A DNA stretch of 64,000 nucleotides from assembly GCF_000471905.2 (NCBI RefSeq), contig NW_006498246.1, forward strand, positions 538,735-602,734. Direction: 5' to 3'. The notes beneath the pieces were generated by a model. It did not search any database. It worked only from the letters and a program-made list of their open reading frames with translations, and was not told where the DNA came from. Position numbers and translations under genes: made by a program. The stretch comes from Amborella trichopoda (lineage: Eukaryota; Streptophyta; Magnoliopsida; Amborellales; Amborellaceae). Shown piece after piece: positions 59,493 to 64,000 of the stretch (position 1 is its first letter; each line of letters opens with the position of its first letter).

Positions 59493-61264
59493 ATAGGCAC
59501 CGGATGTATCAAATTTTAGTTTTGTGCATTTAATTAAATAGGGTATGTCATACACATTAGTTTTTGGACTAAGGACCATGGACTAAGAAGCAAAATAATC
59601 CATACTCTTTAGATTTATCAAGCATATAGGCATGTGTTGCATAAAAATATGGTTTGATGGACTTATTTAAACATAGGATGTCATACGTATTACATTTTGG
59701 ACTATGGACCTTATACTATATAGTAATGTGCCTAAAAGTGTTTAATATTTCATCAAGTAGCATCTATGCCTAGAAATAGGGCACTATGGATTTATTTAAT
59801 TAGAGGTTGTCATACAATCATATGTACATATTGGATTTTGAAGCATGGACTATAGACATATACAGTAAAGTGTTCAGTAGTATTTAGCATTTATCAAGTA
59901 GCATGCAAGCATGTGATGTATAGAAATGGGGCACTATAGATTTATTTAACTAGAGGATAGTGTACATATTGGACTCGTTCCCTTAACTAATGGTAGTTGC
60001 AGACCTTGGGGCCATTCAACTGAGGACCTTGATTCCTATACTTGAAGAATCTCGATATTAGAACAAGAGGAACGCCGTTATATGACAAACGGAAACCACG
60101 ATCTTTTAACCAAGGGAACCCATACTAGCTCTACTTGGCAACCTCGTTTAATGTGTAATGGAGCTTAGATTCTGACCAGCCAAAACCTTGAACCCATCGA
60201 TATGGGATCTTGCTCCCATAAACCTAAGGATCTCGTTCCCTCTCGTTCATTGTACGGACTCCGATCCCAAACCTAGGGACTTTCCGCAATAGAGCAGTTC
60301 GGCGATTCCCGAACCAATTCTGCTCCTGTCTCCAACAACTATGGGCTGAATGCTAACATTAAAGAATGGATCAATAAGGTATTCGATTGTCTAAGTTCTG
60401 CTTCTTGCGTTTGAGATTGGTCCTTTTACTGGGTTGGAGGGCTGCATTAGTACCATAGTGTTAGCAAATCACCGATTAAACGACGATTTTTTTAAAAAAT
60501 CGGTGCCTCTATGGAATCTGTTTAAAGCTACGACTTTTTGAAAAGTTCGGCAAAAAATCGCGTATTTTTCATAAAAACGTTTAAAACACGATTTTTTCAT
60601 AAAACAATCTAAACCAGTTCAAAAAATTGTACCCTTTTTTTACCTGTACCTGTAAATTTTTATTTTGAAAGATTTTTTTTTTTCCTGTTTTGTGTATTGC
60701 AGCCATTGCTATTTTCATACTTTCTAAAAAAAATATTATTTCCAAAAAAAAAAACCTAAAATAGAAATTTTTATCCTCAATGTATTTATGTATTGTTAAG
60801 GTTATTAACGTAGGGTTTATGATGAAATATGTGATTATTTGTGATAACTGGTTTTATGAAAATATTGTTTATGGGACAAATTAGAGCTCAAAACATACTC
60901 TTTTACTGATGAATGAGAAGCAGAGAGTGTGACTACATGACCAAGTGATCAATATTATGTTTTTGATTATGTGATAACAGAGGTAACATGATACTGTAAA
61001 CTGTGTAAATTGTAAACTTACTGGAGCAAGCTATTGTACATATAGGATTAGTCCCCCAACGTAATCCTTCAGCACTGCTTTTCTGCTGTTTCCCCAAGAA
61101 AATGAAAAACCATCTTCCTTTTCTCTCTCTAAAAATCAGCATCCCCAAGCAAAAAATCAGCATCCCAAATCTTGCCCAAGCCCCAAATCGTGCCTCTCTA
61201 AAATCAGAGCATTCAAATCTTCCCAAATCTTCCTTTTCTCTCTCTAAAAACAGAGCACCCAAAT

Positions 61265-61550
61265 CATGCCTCTAACAGAGAACCCGAATGACCCTCTTCG
61301 TTTTCTCTCTCTAGAAACAGAGAATTGTGAACCCAAATGGATGACCCTCATCATTTTATCTCTCTAGAAACAGAGAACTGTGAACCCAAATCGATGACCC
61401 TCTTCCTTTTATCTCTCTAGAAACAAAGAACTGTGAACCCAAATTGACGACGCTCATCCTTTTATCTCTCTAGAAACAAAGAACTGTGAACCCAAATGGA
61501 TGATTCTCTTTCTTTTTTCTCTCCATGAACAGAGAACTCGAACCCAAATG
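61265..61550 (+). repeat. Minisatellite, 53-bp unit, about five copies
   Basis: CTCTCTAGAAACA recurs at 61307, 61360, 61413 and 61466, each followed by GAACTGTGAACCCAAAT; a fifth degenerate copy starts near 61519. Confidence 0.92.
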
Positions 61551-61680
61551 GTGTATTTAACCAGCCCTGTTTTCAATCAAAGAAATGTATAAAAACTTTA
61601 ACCATAGTTATAGAGTGACCATAGTCACCATTCCATAGTTAAAGCATTTTAATGAGAAAAACAAAATCGTGTATTTTTTT

Positions 61681-61855
61681 TTGGTACCTACTAAGTAGGT
61701 GTGATGTTTGTTAAAGTATTTAATGAGTAAATTTTTATGGTATATTTGTTTTTGGTATGTACTAAGTAGGTGTCATGTTTCTTAAAGTATTTAATGACTA
61801 AATTTATATGGTATATATTTTTTTGGTATGTACCAAGTAGGTGTAATGTTTCTTA
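61681..61855 (+). repeat. Tandem repeat, 71-bp unit, three copies
   Basis: TTGGTATGTACTAAGTAGGT or close variants start at 61681, 61752 and 61823, each followed by ATGTTTCTTAAAGT. Confidence 0.92.
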
Positions 61856-62265
61856 AAGTTTCTACTATTTTAAACTTATCTAATTTTTTGACTCCGATTT
61901 TTTGCGCCTAGTCCGATATATTGATGATATCTTTACATGAAGTATTTTTGCCAATCTGTATTTTTGACCCAATTTTTTCATCCGACTTTTTAAAATAAAA
62001 ATGATTTGTTTCCGATTTTATGGTGAACCGATCCCCAACTTGCTAACTATGATTAGTAGTTCAAAAAAGGACAAACTGTGGCTGTCATTGAGGCACAAAG
62101 GCATGAGATTTCGTTCTCTAAACTTTTATCATGCAACAGACATGCATTTGTTACATATACAATGCATTCATGCTAAATGCTAATAAATGTATATAGTTTG
62201 GAATCCATTAATGTATATTTGATTGCAACCAAAATCAACTGAATGGGAAGAGTGATACTGAAATA

Positions 62266-62510
62266 ATTTGAATTGTGAGTTGCTTGGTACTATTAACTTG
62301 GACAGCCAAACGCTAAATTCTTCTCTTGGGGTCAGGAAACCACAGTGTTCATTGAAAGGAAATAAAGAATGTCATTCAACTCCAGTACTTGAATTGTGAG
62401 TTGCTTGGTACAAACTTGGACAGTCAAACGTTGAATTCTTCTCTAGGGGTGAGAAACCGACGTTTTCATTGAAAGGAAATAAAGAATTTCATTCAACTGA
62501 AGAAAGTCAT
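62266..62510 (+). repeat. Tandem duplication, ~121-bp unit
   Basis: TTGAATTGTGAGTTGCTTGG at about 62268 and 62389, with matching CATTGAAAGGAAATAAAGAA downstream in each copy. Confidence 0.9.
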
Positions 62511-62569
62511 AACAAGTACTTGATTTAAGCGCATGGGTTGTCAGATGATGCACTTTCATTATATTGAAA

Positions 62570-63385
62570 GCTTGGGATCGCATTAGATTCTGGAGGGATC
62601 TATGGATGGGTCTAAATACTTTGGAACATGCATTCCCAAGTCTTTTTCTCATTGCTTCAGATCAGGAAGTTACTATCTCAGTCAATCGAAGTGGTCAGCG
62701 GATAAACTGTTTGGGTATTCTATAAAGCCCTCACTCTATCAAATGAAAACCCTGCAATCACTAAAAGGGCATGGCTGACCCCTGCACTCCCCAAAGTTCA
62801 GGCCTTCAACTAGTTAGCAGTCTCCAACAAGGCTTTAGACCATATTCAGAAAGGTAACCCGCTATTGAACAGATGTAGCATGTGTAAAGAAGAAGAGGAG
62901 ACCATCGACCATTTATTTGTCCATTGCAAGGTGCACTCCCGAGTCTTGTGCTTCATACTTGGTGGATTGACCATGGATCCATGTGGCATGAGTCGAACAC
63001 TTGTTCTGATCTTAGTTCTCGACCTCCCTACTTAGCCTTGGTATTATTACTTTGGCACTTGTCATCTAAGCGACTGTAATCTTTGGGCACCAGCCCGCAA
63101 AGAGCTTGTGGCGTACTCATCCATGGACCTCGATAATCAGTGGAAGCACATCATATGATAAACATCACACACAATCTGAAGATATTCCCATAGGATACCT
63201 CCAGAAAAAAGAGTAATTAAGCTAAATTTTGGCAGCATTACTATTGGAAATCCGGGCCGTGCCTGCATCAGAGGCCTTTTCAGAAACCACTGGGCGAGAC
63301 TCTACTTACTCCGGTCCAGCGGGCATAGCAGACGCAATACTTATGGTGGCCCTAGCATATCTTGTCAGATTCCAAATGTTTGATT
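62570..63385 (+). pseudogene. LINE ORF2 3' fragment (zf-RVT and RNase H)
   Basis: Frames read FWRDLWMGLNTLEHAFPSLF, then FYKALTLSNENPAITK and KRAWLTPALPKVQAF, a zinc-binding CSMCKEEEETIDHLFVHC (about 62855-62930) and GNPGRACIRGLFRNHW (about 63245), the order found after reverse transcriptase in plant L1 elements. No reverse transcriptase precedes it, so it is 5'-truncated. It is a different LINE from the one at 13.6 kb. Stops and frame changes are frequent. Confidence 0.75.
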
Positions 63386-64000
63386 GTAGTTGAGTTTAGC
63401 CTTATTAATTAAAGGCAACATCCAAAATGTTATCAACTGAGCTGAAGAGGGAACGCTTCTTGTCCTTGGAGACTGGACGATAAGTTCGATCAGATTTTTG
63501 ATAGTTGCTCATCCACACACTTGTGGAGGGAGGCCAATGTGGGCGTCTCGAGTTCCAATCCCTTGATCACTCATTACTACCTTCCTGGAGGAGCAAAGTT
63601 CTGTTCCCATATGTTCTATACAAATAGATAAACCATAAATGCTTTATTATTTATACATGGAAAACTGTACATTTTCAATCATTAACACAAACAGATGGAA
63701 GGTTTAGGGGAATTAAGGGAGATGATATGGAAAATCTAGAATGGTGTCCCAGAAAACAAAATAGTACCTGAAATGAAAGAGAGTAATATATGAAAGTTGG
63801 GAAATACAATTCCCAATTGACATCGAGTGAGATAGAGCACACGTAGTGAGGTCTTAATGCATGTAGAAAGATTGAGAGACACTTGTAATGCGGATCTTTG
63901 TAAGTAATAAATATTGTTTCACACAAGGCGATCTCACGTATCATAAATTGTTATGCAATCCTATACGATGGGTGGGTAGTCACACAAACCCCTACTTGTA
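63386..64000. other. No recognisable feature at the right edge
   Basis: Neither a third KH domain exon nor a complete repeat was found. If the BTR1-like gene continues, this is still intron 5. Confidence 0.5.

Larger units (their letters stand above)
58087..60343. mobile_element. hAT-like non-autonomous element, 2257 bp
   Basis: Left end CATAGTTAAGGGAACCG; right end read inward CATAGTTGTTGGAGACAGG. Flanking octamers GTCCGAAT (58079-58086) and GGCTGAAT (60344-60351) agree at 6 of 8 positions. Subterminal DNA is rich in GGAACCTCG and GATCTCG-type blocks on both sides. The interior is a patchwork of tandem repeats with no transposase. Confidence 0.55.
60454..62051. mobile_element. hAT-like non-autonomous element, 1598 bp, with 8-bp target duplication
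   Basis: Left end CATAGTGTTAGCAA and right end read inward CATAGTTAGCAAG. Flanking octamers ATTAGTAC (60446-60453) and ATTAGTAG (62052-62059) match at 7 of 8 positions. Subterminal regions on both sides are rich in CGATTTTTT and ATCGG motifs. No transposase; two minisatellites inside. Confidence 0.72.

Overview
This is nuclear DNA of a flowering plant: AT-rich, with interrupted genes, GT-AG introns and dense transposon relics. It carries one intact F-box gene, most of a plant KH-domain RNA-binding gene related to Arabidopsis BTR1, and L1-type LINE, Ty1/copia, hAT-like, Harbinger-like and Mutator-like elements. I cannot name the species. Only two host protein genes are supported; almost everything else is repeat-derived.

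Layout. 1-1.6 kb: single-exon F-box gene on the minus strand, whose last ~30 codons appear to run into a MITE fragment. 1.6-12.9 kb: gene-free DNA with a 1.98 kb hAT-like element bounded by a near-perfect 8-bp target duplication, small hAT-like MITEs, a tRNA-derived SINE-like piece, and two minisatellites (21 bp and 105 bp). 13.5-19.6 kb: one dead L1-type LINE, complete from gag-like ORF1 to the RNase H domain and A-tail. 19.7-26.8 kb: MITE territory, including an 855-bp palindrome-rich foldback element inserted in a 232-bp MITE, another MITE nested in a dispersed repeat, and an 822-base assembly gap.

27.05-50.56 kb (open at the right edge): the BTR1-like gene on the plus strand. Five exons join in frame into 261 codons holding KH1 and KH2; a third KH domain would be needed for full length and was not found before base 64000. 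Intron 3 is about 17.5 kb and holds a dead copia element, two diverged LTR-like sequences in opposite orientation, a Harbinger-like element, a PPR pseudogene and a large inverted repeat. Intron 5 (over 13.4 kb if the gene continues) holds a second large inverted repeat made of two retroelement or pararetrovirus-like copies with initiator-tRNA-Met primer-binding sites, two more hAT-like elements with target duplications, and a LINE 3' fragment.

The most interesting signals are the two long inverted repeats and the foldback element, all able to form double-stranded RNA if transcribed, two of them inside a host RNA-binding gene; the MITE-derived tail of the F-box protein; and the nested insertions that give a relative order of events. 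All repeat alignments were done by eye.
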